The position numbers were made by a program, and so were the translations under genes. The notes under the pieces are model-generated. The model did no database searches. It saw nothing but the letters and a program-made list of their open reading frames with translations, and was not told where the DNA came from. From the NCBI GenBank assembly GCA_937863385.1, contig CALMBW010000020.1, positions 248,001 through 312,000 of the forward strand: 64,000 nt of DNA. The letters are read 5' to 3'. Source of the DNA: an uncultured Actinomycetes bacterium (GTDB taxonomy: Bacteria > Actinomycetota > CADDZG01 > WHSQ01). Positions 15,385-24,116 of the stretch are shown piece by piece (within the stretch, counting starts at the first letter, position 1; every line of letters starts with the position of its first letter).

Positions 15385-16524
15385 TCAGAGGCCGTAGGTC
15401 TTGCCGATTATCTCTTTCATGATCTCGGACGTGCCGCCGCCGATGGGGCCGAGGCGGGTGTCGCGCCATGCCCTTTGGGCGGGGAACTCCATCATGTAGC
15501 CGTAGCCGCCGTGGATCTGGACGCACTCATCTGCGACCTGAAACGCCAGGTCGTTGGTGTAGAGCTTGGCCATGGCGACCTCACGGATGGGATCCTCACC
15601 TTCTACATACGCGCGCAGTGCTCGGTAGGTCAGGGCGCGAGCGGCTTCGATACGAGTGGCCATGTCGGCGAAACGGTGACGCCAAACCTGGAACTTGCCC
15701 ACCGGGCGGCCAAAGGCTTCGCGCTCGAGCGCGTAGTTTTTGGCCATCTCGTAAGTACGAGTGGCACCGGCTACTGCGCCAAGCGCCATGCACAAACGTT
15801 CCCAAGCGAAGTTACGCATGATGGCGTAGAAACCGCCGCCGATCTCGCCCAGGCGGTGCGAGTCGGGAACCCGCACGCCCGAGAAGGAAAGCTCGCCGGT
15901 CTGAGATGGACGCCAGCCAAGCATGCGGATACGGCGGGCTTCGAAGCCTGGGGTGTCCTTGTCCACCACGAACAACGTGAGGCCGGAATGACCGGCATCG
16001 GGGTCGGTTTTGGCAGCGACCACGACGTAGTCGGCCCAGGCTCCGTTGGTGATGAAGGTCTTGGAGCCATCGATGATCCAGTCGTTGCCGTCGGCGCGAG
16101 CCGTCGTGCGTAGACCGGCGACGTCCGAGCCCGCATCGGGTTCTGTGACGCCAAGAGCCCCGATGGCCTTGCCCTCGAGTGAGGGCCGGAGCCATCGTTC
16201 GTGCTGCTCGGGCGTCCCGAAGTTGTAGATGTAGAGACACGCAAGGTCCTTGTGCGCTCCCAGTGCAGCGGAGACTCCGCCGGAACCGATACGTGCGAAC
16301 TCTTCGATCACCACGACGTCGGCCAGGGCATCCGGCCCCGAACCGCCGATCTCCTCCGGGTACTTCATGCCGAAGTAGCCGAGTTCGCCAACCCGTTCGA
16401 AGATCTCGCGCGGGAAGGACTCATCGCGGTCCCACTGCTCGGCATGCGGAGCGAGTTCCTTGGTCACGAACGAGCGCACCGACGCGCGCAGCTGCTCGTG
16501 CTCGGGCGTGAAGAGGTCGCTCAC
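15385..16524 (-). CDS. Acyl-CoA dehydrogenase (second gene of pair)
   Basis: A full-length (379-residue) FAD-dependent acyl-CoA dehydrogenase: helical N-terminal domain, central ALGVTEPDAGSDV flavin/substrate segment, WIIDGSKTFITNG, and the C-terminal QIHGGYGYM and GGGTSEIM blocks. The C-terminal position that holds the catalytic Glu in medium-chain enzymes is Gly here. AWERL in the C-terminal domain carries a Glu at the position used by isovaleryl-CoA and long-chain dehydrogenases, so that residue is the probable base. The start overlaps the stop of the upstream paralogue by 4 bp, so the two are co-translated. Substrate chain length cannot be read from sequence. Confidence 0.9.
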   Translation of the reverse strand: MSDLFTPEHEQLRASVRSFVTKELAPHAEQWDRDESFPREIFERVGELGYFGMKYPEEIGGSGPDALADVVVIEEFARIGSGGVSAALGAHKDLACLYIYNFGTPEQHERWLRPSLEGKAIGALGVTEPDAGSDVAGLRTTARADGNDWIIDGSKTFITNGAWADYVVVAAKTDPDAGHSGLTLFVVDKDTPGFEARRIRMLGWRPSQTGELSFSGVRVPDSHRLGEIGGGFYAIMRNFAWERLCMALGAVAGATRTYEMAKNYALEREAFGRPVGKFQVWRHRFADMATRIEAARALTYRALRAYVEGEDPIREVAMAKLYTNDLAFQVADECVQIHGGYGYMMEFPAQRAWRDTRLGPIGGGTSEIMKEIIGKTYGL

Positions 16525-17666
16525 AGGCCCTCCATCCGGCCGATGATCTCGCGCATCACTTCATCGGTGCCGCCGCCGATCCGGATCAAGCGGGTATCGC
16601 GCCATGCACGCTGGATCGGCATCTCCATCGCGTAACCGTGACCACCGAAGATCTGCAGGGTGCGATCGGACACCTTCCAGGCAACCTCACCCGTCAGGAG
16701 CTTAGCCATGGATATCTCGCGCACGGGGTACTCACCGCGGTTCACCAACACCGCTGCGTGATAGACGAGCTGCTGTGCGGCTTCGATCTCGGTCGCCATG
16801 TCCGCCAGGTAGTGCCGGATCACCTGATGCTTACCGATCGGTTTCCCGAAGGTTTCGCGCTCTTTCGCATACGCCAGTGCCGCTTCGAATTGACGGCGAG
16901 CTCCGGCGATGGTTCCGGCCGCTCCGATCAGTCGCTCACCCTGGAGCTCCCACGAGATGTTGTAGAAACCCTCGCCCTCTTTACCCAGCAACGCTTCGTC
17001 GGGCACGAACATGTCGGTGAAGCTGATCTCGCCGGTGTCAGACGTTCGCATCCCGACCTTGTCGAGCACGCGCTCCACCTTGTAGCCCGGGGTGTCGGTA
17101 TCGACGACGAATAGAGAGATGCCTTGGTGACCGGCGTCGCGATCGGTTCGAGCCACCAACGTCATGGCATCGGCACGGCGGCCGTTGGTGATGAAGATCT
17201 TGCGGCCGTTGATGACCCACCCACCCTCGGTCTTGACCGCGGTGGTGCGCACGTTCTGAACGTCGCTGCCGGCGTCGGGCTCGGTGATGCCGAGACAGAA
17301 GATCTTCTCGCCCTTGATGGCGGGGATCAGATACCTCTTCTTCTGTTCCTCGGTCCCGAACTTGTACAGCGGCGGCACGGCCATATCCGTCTGGACCGCA
17401 ACCGCCATCGCCACCCCGCCCGAGAGACAACCGGCCATCTCTTCGGCCAGCACGATGTTGCAGAGATAGTCGCCCCCGCCGCCTCCGTACTCCTCAGGAT
17501 AGGAAAGGCCCAGGAACCCCAGCTCGCCCAGCCTCGTGAACACCAGATCGGGGAAGTCGCCCTGCTCCTCCCACTCCTCAGCGTGTGGCGCCAGTTCCTT
17601 GGAAACGAAAGCTCGGATCTGGGCACGGAGTTCCTCGTGCTCTGAAGAAAAGGGCCACGACGACAT
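16521..17666 (-). CDS. Acyl-CoA dehydrogenase (first gene of pair)
   Basis: A 381-residue paralogue of the next gene. It shows CLGITEPDAGSDV, WVINGRKIFITNG, a DxGEISF-type segment, and IFGGHGYAME with GGGTDEVM at the end. As in its partner, the base is probably the Glu in GERL rather than the C-terminal position, which is Gly. TAGTCT lies 6 nt before the ATG, so it opens a leaderless operon. Two different dehydrogenases translated together may form hetero-oligomers, as reported for alpha2beta2 acyl-CoA dehydrogenases of sterol degradation in mycobacteria. Here this is only a suggestion from gene order. Confidence 0.9.
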   Translation of the reverse strand: MSSWPFSSEHEELRAQIRAFVSKELAPHAEEWEEQGDFPDLVFTRLGELGFLGLSYPEEYGGGGGDYLCNIVLAEEMAGCLSGGVAMAVAVQTDMAVPPLYKFGTEEQKKRYLIPAIKGEKIFCLGITEPDAGSDVQNVRTTAVKTEGGWVINGRKIFITNGRRADAMTLVARTDRDAGHQGISLFVVDTDTPGYKVERVLDKVGMRTSDTGEISFTDMFVPDEALLGKEGEGFYNISWELQGERLIGAAGTIAGARRQFEAALAYAKERETFGKPIGKHQVIRHYLADMATEIEAAQQLVYHAAVLVNRGEYPVREISMAKLLTGEVAWKVSDRTLQIFGGHGYAMEMPIQRAWRDTRLIRIGGGTDEVMREIIGRMEGL

Positions 17667-17745
17667 CTGCGGAGACTAGTGCGCCGGTGACATCAGCGCG
17701 CATGACACACGTCGCATAACTTCCGTTCCGTTGCATGATTGGTGC

Positions 17746-18303
17746 ATGCGTCGATCGCTAGTGATGCTCATCGGCTTGGTAGCTGTGATGGCGGCATGCT
17801 CGTCCCAGACCACCACGACGACCGGATCATCCTCCCCGAGGAGCCCGGCCCCCACGGATGCACCTCCTCGGACGAGCCCCGAACCGAAAGACGAGATGGT
17901 TTGGGAAGGCCCGGAGTTCACCGTCGAGACCTTCGATGGCGAGCGGTTCGCTCTTGGCGAGCAACGGGGCACGCCGGTGGTGATCAACTTCTGGGAATCG
18001 TGGTGACCGCAGTGCCAGGGCGAACAGCCCGACCTCAACCAGTTGGCTGAGGAGTTCAGTGGCAAGGTCACCTTCGTCGGGGTTAGCAACAACGACACCG
18101 TCGAGGCCGGGAAGGAATATCGGGACGAGTTCGACGTCCCCTATCCACTTGCCCACGCCCCGGAGGTTTGGGATCTGTTCGACGTTCCCTATCAACCGGT
18201 AACGATCGTCCTGGGACCCACGGGAAAAGAAGAACTGAGGGTGGACGGGCCCATCACCTACGAAGAGTTGAGAGAAGTGCTCGAAGGTCTAACTTCGAGC
18301 TGA
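17746..18303 (+). CDS. TlpA/ResA-like thioredoxin lipoprotein with in-frame UGA (probable selenoprotein)
   Basis: The frame from ATG 17746 is interrupted only by TGA at 18004-18006 and continues to a stop at 18301-18303. Reading TGA as selenocysteine gives a 185-residue TlpA/ResA-type thioredoxin with active site W-U-P-Q-C (U87, C90), exactly where the family has WCPxC. The part after TGA (QGEQPDLNQLAEEF, then a cis-Pro segment near PYQPVTIV) continues the fold without a gap. The N-terminus is a lipoprotein signal ending in MAAC (Cys18), followed by a Ser/Thr/Pro linker, so the domain sits outside the membrane. A compact hairpin follows the UGA (18018-18030). Alternatives are a nonsense mutation or a base error. 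Confidence 0.8.
18018..18030 (+). promoter_or_regulatory. Candidate bacterial SECIS hairpin
   Basis: GGGC (18018-18021) and GCCC (18027-18030) pair around the loop GAACA, which begins 15 nt after the UGA. Bacterial SECIS elements sit just 3' of the UGA with a small loop that starts with G or GU, so size, distance and loop base fit. A second hairpin (CCTCA 18033-18037 with TGAGG 18048-18052, loop AGTT) lies behind it. No folding energy was computed. Confidence 0.5.
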
Positions 18304-18331
18304 GCCACGACGCTGCACTACGCTTGCGGGC

Positions 18332-18502
18332 ATGGAGCGACCCGATCCCACCCCGCAAGAGGTTCTCACCGAGCTCTATCGCTGCTGCGTCGAAGACTGT
18401 AAGGACTCGTGCCGGTTCGGGTGCATCGGCTGGTTGCATAACTTCGACCCTCCGCAACAGGAAGCATCCGGTGGACCAGAGCCAGCAACCAACGCCAGCT
18501 GA
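18332..18502 (+). CDS. Cys-rich 56-residue protein
   Basis: ATG at 18332 to TGA at 18500-18502. The product has five cysteines in a regular pattern, C-C-x3-C-x3-C-x3-C at positions 18-31 (CCVEDCKDSCRFGC), followed by IGWLHNF and a Pro/Ser/Gly tail. TACGCT 7 nt before the ATG gives the leaderless arrangement used by neighbouring genes. The cysteine ladder could bind a metal or an Fe-S cluster. I do not recognise a named family. It lies between the thioredoxin-like gene and a convergent acyl-CoA dehydrogenase. Confidence 0.55.
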   Translation: MERPDPTPQEVLTELYRCCVEDCKDSCRFGCIGWLHNFDPPQQEASGGPEPATNAS

Positions 18503-18525
18503 GCCCGTAGCCCAAGAACGCCCTG

Positions 18526-19677
18526 CTATGACAACAGGTTGCGGGCGATGATCATCTTTTGGATCTCGGAGGTCCCTCCGCCGATGGAGATGAGCTTCGC
18601 GTCGCGGATAGCACGCTCTACCGGGAACTCCTTGATATAGCCGTAGCCCCCATGGATCTGGACGGCCTCGAGAGCGTTTCGCATGCCGGCCTCGGCTACG
18701 AAGTACTTGGCGACACTCGCCTCGACCTCGTGCGGAAGCCCCTCTTGCTTGAGCCACGCAGCTCGGTAGAGCACGAGCCGGGCCGCGTCGTAGTACGCCT
18801 TCATCTCGGCGATCTTGTGTTGGATCGCTTGGTGCCTGGCGATGGGCTTGCCGAACGCGACACGCTCCTTCGCATACTTGATGGAGGCATCAAGGCTTGC
18901 CTTCATCGCGCCGACACTTCCCGCGATCATCACGGTCCGTTCCCAGTCGAAACACTCGAACGCGATCTTCCACAAGGCTGAACCTTCTTCACCCAGCATG
19001 TTCTCGGCCGGAACCCGGCAATCATCGAAGTGAAGCAGCGACAATGGCGAAGACCTAGTTCCCATCTTGTCGAGATCGCGGTCCACAACGAAACCCGGTG
19101 TGTTCTTCTCGACGATGAAGGCACTGACCCCGGCCCCCGCACCGGCGTCAGGATCGGTTACGGCGATGACTATGACGGTGTCCGCGATGGAGCCGTTGGT
19201 GATGAAGATCTTCGAGCCGTTGATCACCCACTCGTCGCCGTCACGCACCGCCCGGCACTTTATGGCGGCCGTGTCCGACCCAGCTTCAGGTTCGGTGATC
19301 GCCATGGCACCGATCCACTCACCACTGCACAGCTTCGGTAGGTACTTGCGCTTCTGCGCCTCGGTGCCGTGAAGAAAGATGGGGACGGTACCGATCGTCA
19401 CGTGCGCCCCTACCGACAGACCCAGCCCGGCGTCGTGTCCACCTTCGGCAAGAGCTTCGAGAGCCAAGCAGGTCGTGATGATGTCCGCACCCGAACCGCC
19501 GTACTCCTCGGGGATCGGAAGCCCCAGCAGCCCGAACCCGCCGAGCTGGTTCCACACGTCGCGGTCGAACCGGCTCTCGACGTCTCTTTCGTGGGCGCCG
19601 GGCTCGACCACCTTGGCAGCGAACTCCAGCACGGACGCATAGAACGCCCTTTGTTCTTGGTTGTGGGTGAAATCCAT
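18526..19677 (-). CDS. Acyl-CoA dehydrogenase
   Basis: A third 380-residue-class enzyme (383 residues) with MAITEPEAGSDTAA, WVINGSKIFITNG, QIHGGYGYI and GGGTSEIQ blocks. FDWERT supplies the Glu in the isovaleryl/long-chain position, while the medium-chain base position is Gly, as in the two other dehydrogenases. TAGGTT lies 6 nt before the ATG, so it is transcribed on its own as a leaderless mRNA. It is more distant in sequence from the upstream pair than these are from each other. Substrate unknown. Confidence 0.9.
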   Translation of the reverse strand: MDFTHNQEQRAFYASVLEFAAKVVEPGAHERDVESRFDRDVWNQLGGFGLLGLPIPEEYGGSGADIITTCLALEALAEGGHDAGLGLSVGAHVTIGTVPIFLHGTEAQKRKYLPKLCSGEWIGAMAITEPEAGSDTAAIKCRAVRDGDEWVINGSKIFITNGSIADTVIVIAVTDPDAGAGAGVSAFIVEKNTPGFVVDRDLDKMGTRSSPLSLLHFDDCRVPAENMLGEEGSALWKIAFECFDWERTVMIAGSVGAMKASLDASIKYAKERVAFGKPIARHQAIQHKIAEMKAYYDAARLVLYRAAWLKQEGLPHEVEASVAKYFVAEAGMRNALEAVQIHGGYGYIKEFPVERAIRDAKLISIGGGTSEIQKMIIARNLLS

Positions 19678-19843
19678 CGAGCAAACCTAGCCCGTGGTGG
19701 ACGAGGGGCCGTCCGGCCCGCATCTCGCCCCCAGCAGATCCCCGCCCCACGGCTGCGACGGGGTAAAACTTGCTTGTAATGCTTGAAATGCTGGGCGCGC
19801 GCAAGGGGGGCATGCGATTATCGGGGAGCACGAGCTAGGACGG

Positions 19844-21370
19844 ATGAGCATGACGGTTCGGAAATCAGAGAACGGTCGTCTGAACGCGGCCGGTTTGGAA
19901 GGCTTGATCTTCGGCAGCGAGGACCAGGACGCTCGCCGCTTCACTGCGCGCCTAGGCGGACTTCTCTATCTCGCCGGCGGCGGGGTTCTAGCCACCACGA
20001 TGTGGCTACCGCGATTCGACGATTCGAATCGCAGCATCCTCGGGGCGCTAGCCGTCTTGGCCGTCATCGTGGGGCTCCTAATCCCCAAGCTGCCGTGGCA
20101 TACATGGCCGGCTCGTGCCTACCTCGTCCCCGTGACGCTCTCATTCCTCATGATCGGAATGGGTAGTGTGGCCGTCCCAGGGGTCGAGAATCCCTACCAG
20201 AGCATGTACATGCTGGCGTTCATGTTCATCGGTCTAACCCAGACCCCAGGAACGGCACTCGTCATGGCACCGATCGCGGCGATGACGATGGTGGTTCCCG
20301 AGTGGGGCGAAGACTCTTCGAGCGTGCTCGTCGCGGTTCTCATACGTGCTCCTATCTGGGTGATCGTCGGCGAAGCGATGGCCCAGAGCACCACCCGGCT
20401 GAAGGAGTCCGAACGCTCCACCGGCAGATTGTTGGAAGCAAGCTCTTCGCTCGCGCAGGCAACAGACGAGGCTCAGGCCGCAGGCCTGACAGCCCAGTTC
20501 GCGTCAGAGCTCCTTGCCGCCGATTGGGTCATCGTGCTGACGGAATCTCACTCCGACGAACTCGTCCTAACGGTGACCGGCAGACAGGGAACGTCGATCC
20601 CCTTGGGCACGAGCTGGACGACCGACGAGTTAGGGGACCAGGACGGTGGCAGGCTGATCACACTTCCCAGCACCAACCGCCCCAAACTGGTCGACGATGC
20701 GATCGAGCACCATCCCGAACTCGGCTCGCTGCTGCAATCTCCACTAGGTGCGGGCGGGCATCGTTTCGGCCTGATCGTGATCGGATGGCGAGCCAAGAGG
20801 CAGCGCTTGCCGCGCGCAGAGAAAAGATCCTTACGGTTGTTGTCCCTCGAGTCTGCCCGGGCTCTGGCCAGGTTGCGAGAAACTCGCATGCTCGAGATCG
20901 ACGCCGAAACCGATCCGCTGACGGGTCTATACAACCGGCGCAGCTACAACAAGGCTCTGGAACAGCTTCTGCCCGGGGACGTAGTGGTGCTTGCCGATCT
21001 AGATCACTTCAAATCGGTCAACGACCGGTTCGGCCACGCGACCGGCGACGAGGTCCTCGTGGCTTTCGCCAAAGCCTTGAGCAAGATCGCCCGCAAGAGC
21101 GACTCGGTGGCACGCTATGGGGGCGAGGAGTTCGCTTGGATCTTGCCGGGTGCCGGAAAGAATGGAGCAGAGATCGCGCTGAAACGCCTCCAAGCTCTGT
21201 GGCTGGAATCAGACCCGGTTGCCACTTTCTCCGCGGGCTACGCCATCCACACGGCACATGACGTTCCCACTACGACCCTGGCACGCGCCGACCACGCGCT
21301 GTACCAAGCGAAGAACAACGGTCGCAACAGGATCGAGCTCGCTCCGGCCCCCACGCAAGAGCAGCTCTAG
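19844..21370 (+). CDS. Membrane-bound diguanylate cyclase (GGDEF)
   Basis: Five or six hydrophobic helices fill residues about 38-185, a GAF-like region follows (about 205-345), and the GGDEF domain is at about 355-500. The signature is GGEEF at 426-430, and the product-binding I-site RxxD (417-420) lies exactly five residues before it, so the enzyme should make c-di-GMP and be inhibited by it. Two HD-GYP proteins in the window could degrade the product. The first ATG (19844) is followed by a second in-frame ATG two codons later. The gene is divergent from an acyl-CoA dehydrogenase. Confidence 0.9.
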   Translation: MSMTVRKSENGRLNAAGLEGLIFGSEDQDARRFTARLGGLLYLAGGGVLATTMWLPRFDDSNRSILGALAVLAVIVGLLIPKLPWHTWPARAYLVPVTLSFLMIGMGSVAVPGVENPYQSMYMLAFMFIGLTQTPGTALVMAPIAAMTMVVPEWGEDSSSVLVAVLIRAPIWVIVGEAMAQSTTRLKESERSTGRLLEASSSLAQATDEAQAAGLTAQFASELLAADWVIVLTESHSDELVLTVTGRQGTSIPLGTSWTTDELGDQDGGRLITLPSTNRPKLVDDAIEHHPELGSLLQSPLGAGGHRFGLIVIGWRAKRQRLPRAEKRSLRLLSLESARALARLRETRMLEIDAETDPLTGLYNRRSYNKALEQLLPGDVVVLADLDHFKSVNDRFGHATGDEVLVAFAKALSKIARKSDSVARYGGEEFAWILPGAGKNGAEIALKRLQALWLESDPVATFSAGYAIHTAHDVPTTTLARADHALYQAKNNGRNRIELAPAPTQEQL

Positions 21371-21413
21371 CCCTCCCACCGGCAGTTCGCCAACCGAGGC
21401 GCCAGCGAAACGC

Positions 21414-21803
21414 CTACTCGATCTCGCCGGCGATCTTCACCCCCATGTAGCAAGCAGCGCCCGCGGTGAACAGGCTGATCCACCTTTTCAGTGGGGGTAG
21501 ATCACCGAAATTCGCCAAGGTCGAGAACGTGTCCGATGCGTCGGCCAAAGCTTGAGCTTCGATCCACCCCCGCACCGGCGCACCTGCCTCGAGAGCCATC
21601 AGGGTCCCCACGCCAAGAGCAACGTCGCGGGCGGCAAGGCCGCGGGTGGCCATGGACGACGCGACCTCTTCCGCGGTGTCGCCGGTCCAAGCTTTCGCGA
21701 ACTTGCGGGGTGCCACGAAACCTGCAACGCCGATAGCGATCCTGCCCAGAGACAGCACCCGGGCCATCTCCTTGGCGTCGAAATCAGTCTGGTTCTTGGT
21801 CAT
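21414..21803 (-). CDS. DUF4267-like small membrane protein
   Basis: A 129-residue protein with a hydrophobic N-terminal helix (LGRIAIGVAGFV), a GLAARDVALGVGTLMAL helix and a C-terminal hydrophobic segment near 104-123. The pattern is that of DUF4267-type membrane proteins of unknown function. Its start lies within the end of the upstream Nudix gene (20-bp overlap), with GGAGG upstream, so the two are co-transcribed. Confidence 0.65.
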   Translation of the reverse strand: MTKNQTDFDAKEMARVLSLGRIAIGVAGFVAPRKFAKAWTGDTAEEVASSMATRGLAARDVALGVGTLMALEAGAPVRGWIEAQALADASDTFSTLANFGDLPPLKRWISLFTAGAACYMGVKIAGEIE

Positions 21804-22299
21804 CTTCTAGGGCCCTCCTGAGCAGAGTCCGGTCATGTTCCCAAGCGAAATCGAGCCGATCTAGGTCCTCGATCCCTACCCACTCGATCGCCGCAACATC
21901 ATCCGCGGGCTGAGGTTCTCCAGATACCCACGTCGCCTTGAAGCCGATCGACAGCACCCACTGGCCGTCCTCGCCGTAGGGGTGCGGGACCATCTGCAAG
22001 ACCTGTTCCATCGAGCTGGTCACCTCGATCGAGAGCTCCTCCATCACCTCTCGCCGCAGTCCCTCGAGGGGTTCTTCGTGGGGCTTGAGGAACCCCCCCG
22101 GCACGTCGTGCTTGCCCTTCATCGGATCGAACGCTCTGATGGTGGCAAGAGCTTTGCCGTCCCGGATGATCGCGGCCCCCACGGTCGGGGCCATGTTCTG
22201 GTACCAGGTGCGTCCGCACGCCCCGCATCGAGCACCGCCCTCCTTGTCGGGCGTCTCTACCTTGGAGCCACACGCCTGGCAGAAGCGAAGCGGCCTCAC
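21784..22299 (-). CDS. Nudix hydrolase with N-terminal zinc ribbon
   Basis: Cys7, Cys10, Cys25 and Cys28 form a zinc ribbon, followed by a Nudix domain whose box is intact: GGFLKPHEEP then REVMEEL, with the metal-binding glutamates. Enzymes of this shape (NudC-like or ADP-sugar/NADH pyrophosphatases) cleave nucleoside diphosphates linked to another group. It has 171 residues and starts 8 bp after the adenosyltransferase gene ends, so it belongs to that operon. The physiological substrate is unclear. Confidence 0.85.
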   Translation of the reverse strand: MRPLRFCQACGSKVETPDKEGGARCGACGRTWYQNMAPTVGAAIIRDGKALATIRAFDPMKGKHDVPGGFLKPHEEPLEGLRREVMEELSIEVTSSMEQVLQMVPHPYGEDGQWVLSIGFKATWVSGEPQPADDVAAIEWVGIEDLDRLDFAWEHDRTLLRRALEDDQEPD

Positions 22300-22306
22300 G
22301 GGTTCC

Positions 22307-22864
22307 CTATCGCTCGCGCGACGGCTCGGCCCGCAGGCCGCGCTCAGCCTCTTCGTAGCGGGCGAGCGCGAACAGAAGGTCCGAGACCCGGTTGAGATAC
22401 TTGAGGACCTCCGGATCGGGCAAGAGGCCGGCCCGGTCGATGGCGACCGCCTGGCGCTCGGCGCGCCTCACCGTGGATCGGGCGACATCCAGCCCGGCAG
22501 ATCCACTGGTTGCACCCGGCAAGATGAATTCACCCGGCAAAGGATGCTCTGCCAGCAACTCATCGATGTCGGTTTCGCAACGTTTGGTCATGTCTTCGGT
22601 GACCTTCGAGACGCCGGGCTGTAACTTGTGCTGGTTTTCGGACGAAGTGGCCAACTGAGCACCCACCACGAACATCTCGCGCTGGATCCGCACAACGATC
22701 TCCTCGACCCGTTCGGTCAGCCCTCCGGCACGACCGAGGCCAAGGGCCGAAACCGTCTCATCCAGTGTCCCGTAAACCTCTGTGCGCGCATCGTCCTTGT
22801 CGATCCGGCCCCCGTAAAGCAGCCCGGTAGTGCCGTCGTCACCTTTTCGCGTATAGATCTTCAT
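22307..22864 (-). CDS. PduO-type cob(I)alamin adenosyltransferase
   Basis: The N-terminus MKIYTRKGDDGTTGLLYGG is the ATP-binding signature of PduO/MMAB-type adenosyltransferases. The helical bundle continues with YGTLDETVSALGL and ends with RVSDLLFALARY, all conserved. The enzyme transfers the adenosyl group of ATP to cob(I)alamin to make coenzyme B12, needed for example by methylmalonyl-CoA mutase; a VOC epimerase-like protein lies 7 kb away. It is first in an operon with the Nudix and DUF4267-like genes. TAGTCT lies 10 nt before ATG. Confidence 0.92.
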   Translation of the reverse strand: MKIYTRKGDDGTTGLLYGGRIDKDDARTEVYGTLDETVSALGLGRAGGLTERVEEIVVRIQREMFVVGAQLATSSENQHKLQPGVSKVTEDMTKRCETDIDELLAEHPLPGEFILPGATSGSAGLDVARSTVRRAERQAVAIDRAGLLPDPEVLKYLNRVSDLLFALARYEEAERGLRAEPSRER

Positions 22865-22989
22865 CCTGCGGGCCAGACTATCCGCATAAGTAAAAATGCC
22901 CCTACCGGAAAGCCCCTTCCCCCATTAGGCTGACCGGCTATATGTCCTTCTGATGTCAGAGGGCCGAATGTCGAGAGGGAGGGGAAGTT

Positions 22990-24099
22990 TTGAGAAACCG
23001 CGGGATGAAACCATGGCTCATCGCCATGTTCCTCGTGCTGGCGATGTTCGCTGCTGCCTGTGCCGAAGAATCCACCGATGGTGAGGACACGGGGGATGAC
23101 ACGGGAACCGAGGAAGAGGCACTACCCGGTGAAGGCATGACCGCCTGTCAGGTCACCGACACCGGTGGTATCGACGACAAGTCCTTCAACCAGACCGCCT
23201 ATGCGGGGCTGGAGCAGGCACAGGAAGAGCTCGGCGTAGAGGCGAAGTTCCTGGAGTCCTCTACTCCTAACGATTTCGAACCGAACATCAATGCCTTTAT
23301 CGAGCAAGGCTGCGACATCATCATCACGGTTGGGTTCTTGCTCGGTGACGCGACGGCGGCCGCCGCTGAAGCCAACCCCGACCAGAAATTCGCCATCGTC
23401 GACGTCGACTTCTTCGACTTCGAAAAGGGTGAAGACGTCGTTTACGACAACGCCAAGGAGCTGACCTTCCAGACCGACCAGGCCGCCTTCTTGGCCGGTT
23501 ACGTCGCGGCCGGGATGTCTGAGACCGGCAAGATCGGGACCTACGGCGGTATCAACATCCCACCCGTGTCGATCTTCATGAACGGCTGGCTGGCGGGTGC
23601 CAACTACTGGAACGAGACCAAGGGCGCTGCCGTCGAGGTTCTCGGATGGGACGGCAAAGACGGTCTCTTCACCGGTGACTTCGAAGACCAGGACAAGGGT
23701 CGCAACACGACCGAGTCTCTGCTCGACGAGGGTGCGGACGTGATCCTGCCGGTCGCCGGCCCCGTCGGTCTCGGCTCGGCAGCCGCACTGCAAGACGCAG
23801 GTGAAGGGTCACTCGTGTGGGTCGACACCGACGGTTGTGTCAGCGTCGAGGAGTACTGTGACCTCTTTCTCACCTCGGTGATGAAGAACATGAACATAGC
23901 CGTGTACGACGCGATCGCCTCGGTGGTCGATGGTTCGTTCGAAGGCGGTCTGTATTCGGGCACGCTCGAAAACGGTGGCGTCGGGATCGCCCCGTTCAAC
24001 GAATTCGACAGCCAGATCGACGACACCATCAAGACCGAGGTCGAAGAGCTTCAGCAGAAGATCATCTCGGGCGAGATCGTCGTAGCGGACTACCTCTAA
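22990..24099 (+). CDS. BMP-family nucleoside-binding lipoprotein of an ABC importer
   Basis: The start is TTG at 22990 with GGAGG eight bases upstream. The signal peptide ends in FAAAC (Cys24), so the protein is lipid-anchored. The mature part follows the BMP/Med family: DTGGIDDKSFNQ near the N-terminus, DVDFFD, and FLAGYVAAGMS, the usual ligand-cleft segments. BMP proteins bind nucleosides for uptake. It heads the row of transporter and salvage genes to 30.7 kb, which supports a nucleoside ligand. Length is 369 residues. Confidence 0.92.
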   Translation: MRNRGMKPWLIAMFLVLAMFAAACAEESTDGEDTGDDTGTEEEALPGEGMTACQVTDTGGIDDKSFNQTAYAGLEQAQEELGVEAKFLESSTPNDFEPNINAFIEQGCDIIITVGFLLGDATAAAAEANPDQKFAIVDVDFFDFEKGEDVVYDNAKELTFQTDQAAFLAGYVAAGMSETGKIGTYGGINIPPVSIFMNGWLAGANYWNETKGAAVEVLGWDGKDGLFTGDFEDQDKGRNTTESLLDEGADVILPVAGPVGLGSAAALQDAGEGSLVWVDTDGCVSVEEYCDLFLTSVMKNMNIAVYDAIASVVDGSFEGGLYSGTLENGGVGIAPFNEFDSQIDDTIKTEVEELQQKIISGEIVVADYL

Positions 24100-24116
24100 G
24101 ACGGGGCACGCCCTAG

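Noticed and set aside
17746-18006. Treating the UGA thioredoxin as a pseudogene with a premature stop
   Set aside because: The TGA falls precisely on the active-site Cys codon and the downstream half is intact and in frame, so recoding is more likely; not fully excluded.
19771-19788. Tandem TGCTTG(T/A)AA units upstream of the GGDEF gene
   Set aside because: Only two imperfect 9-base copies; too weak to call an operator.
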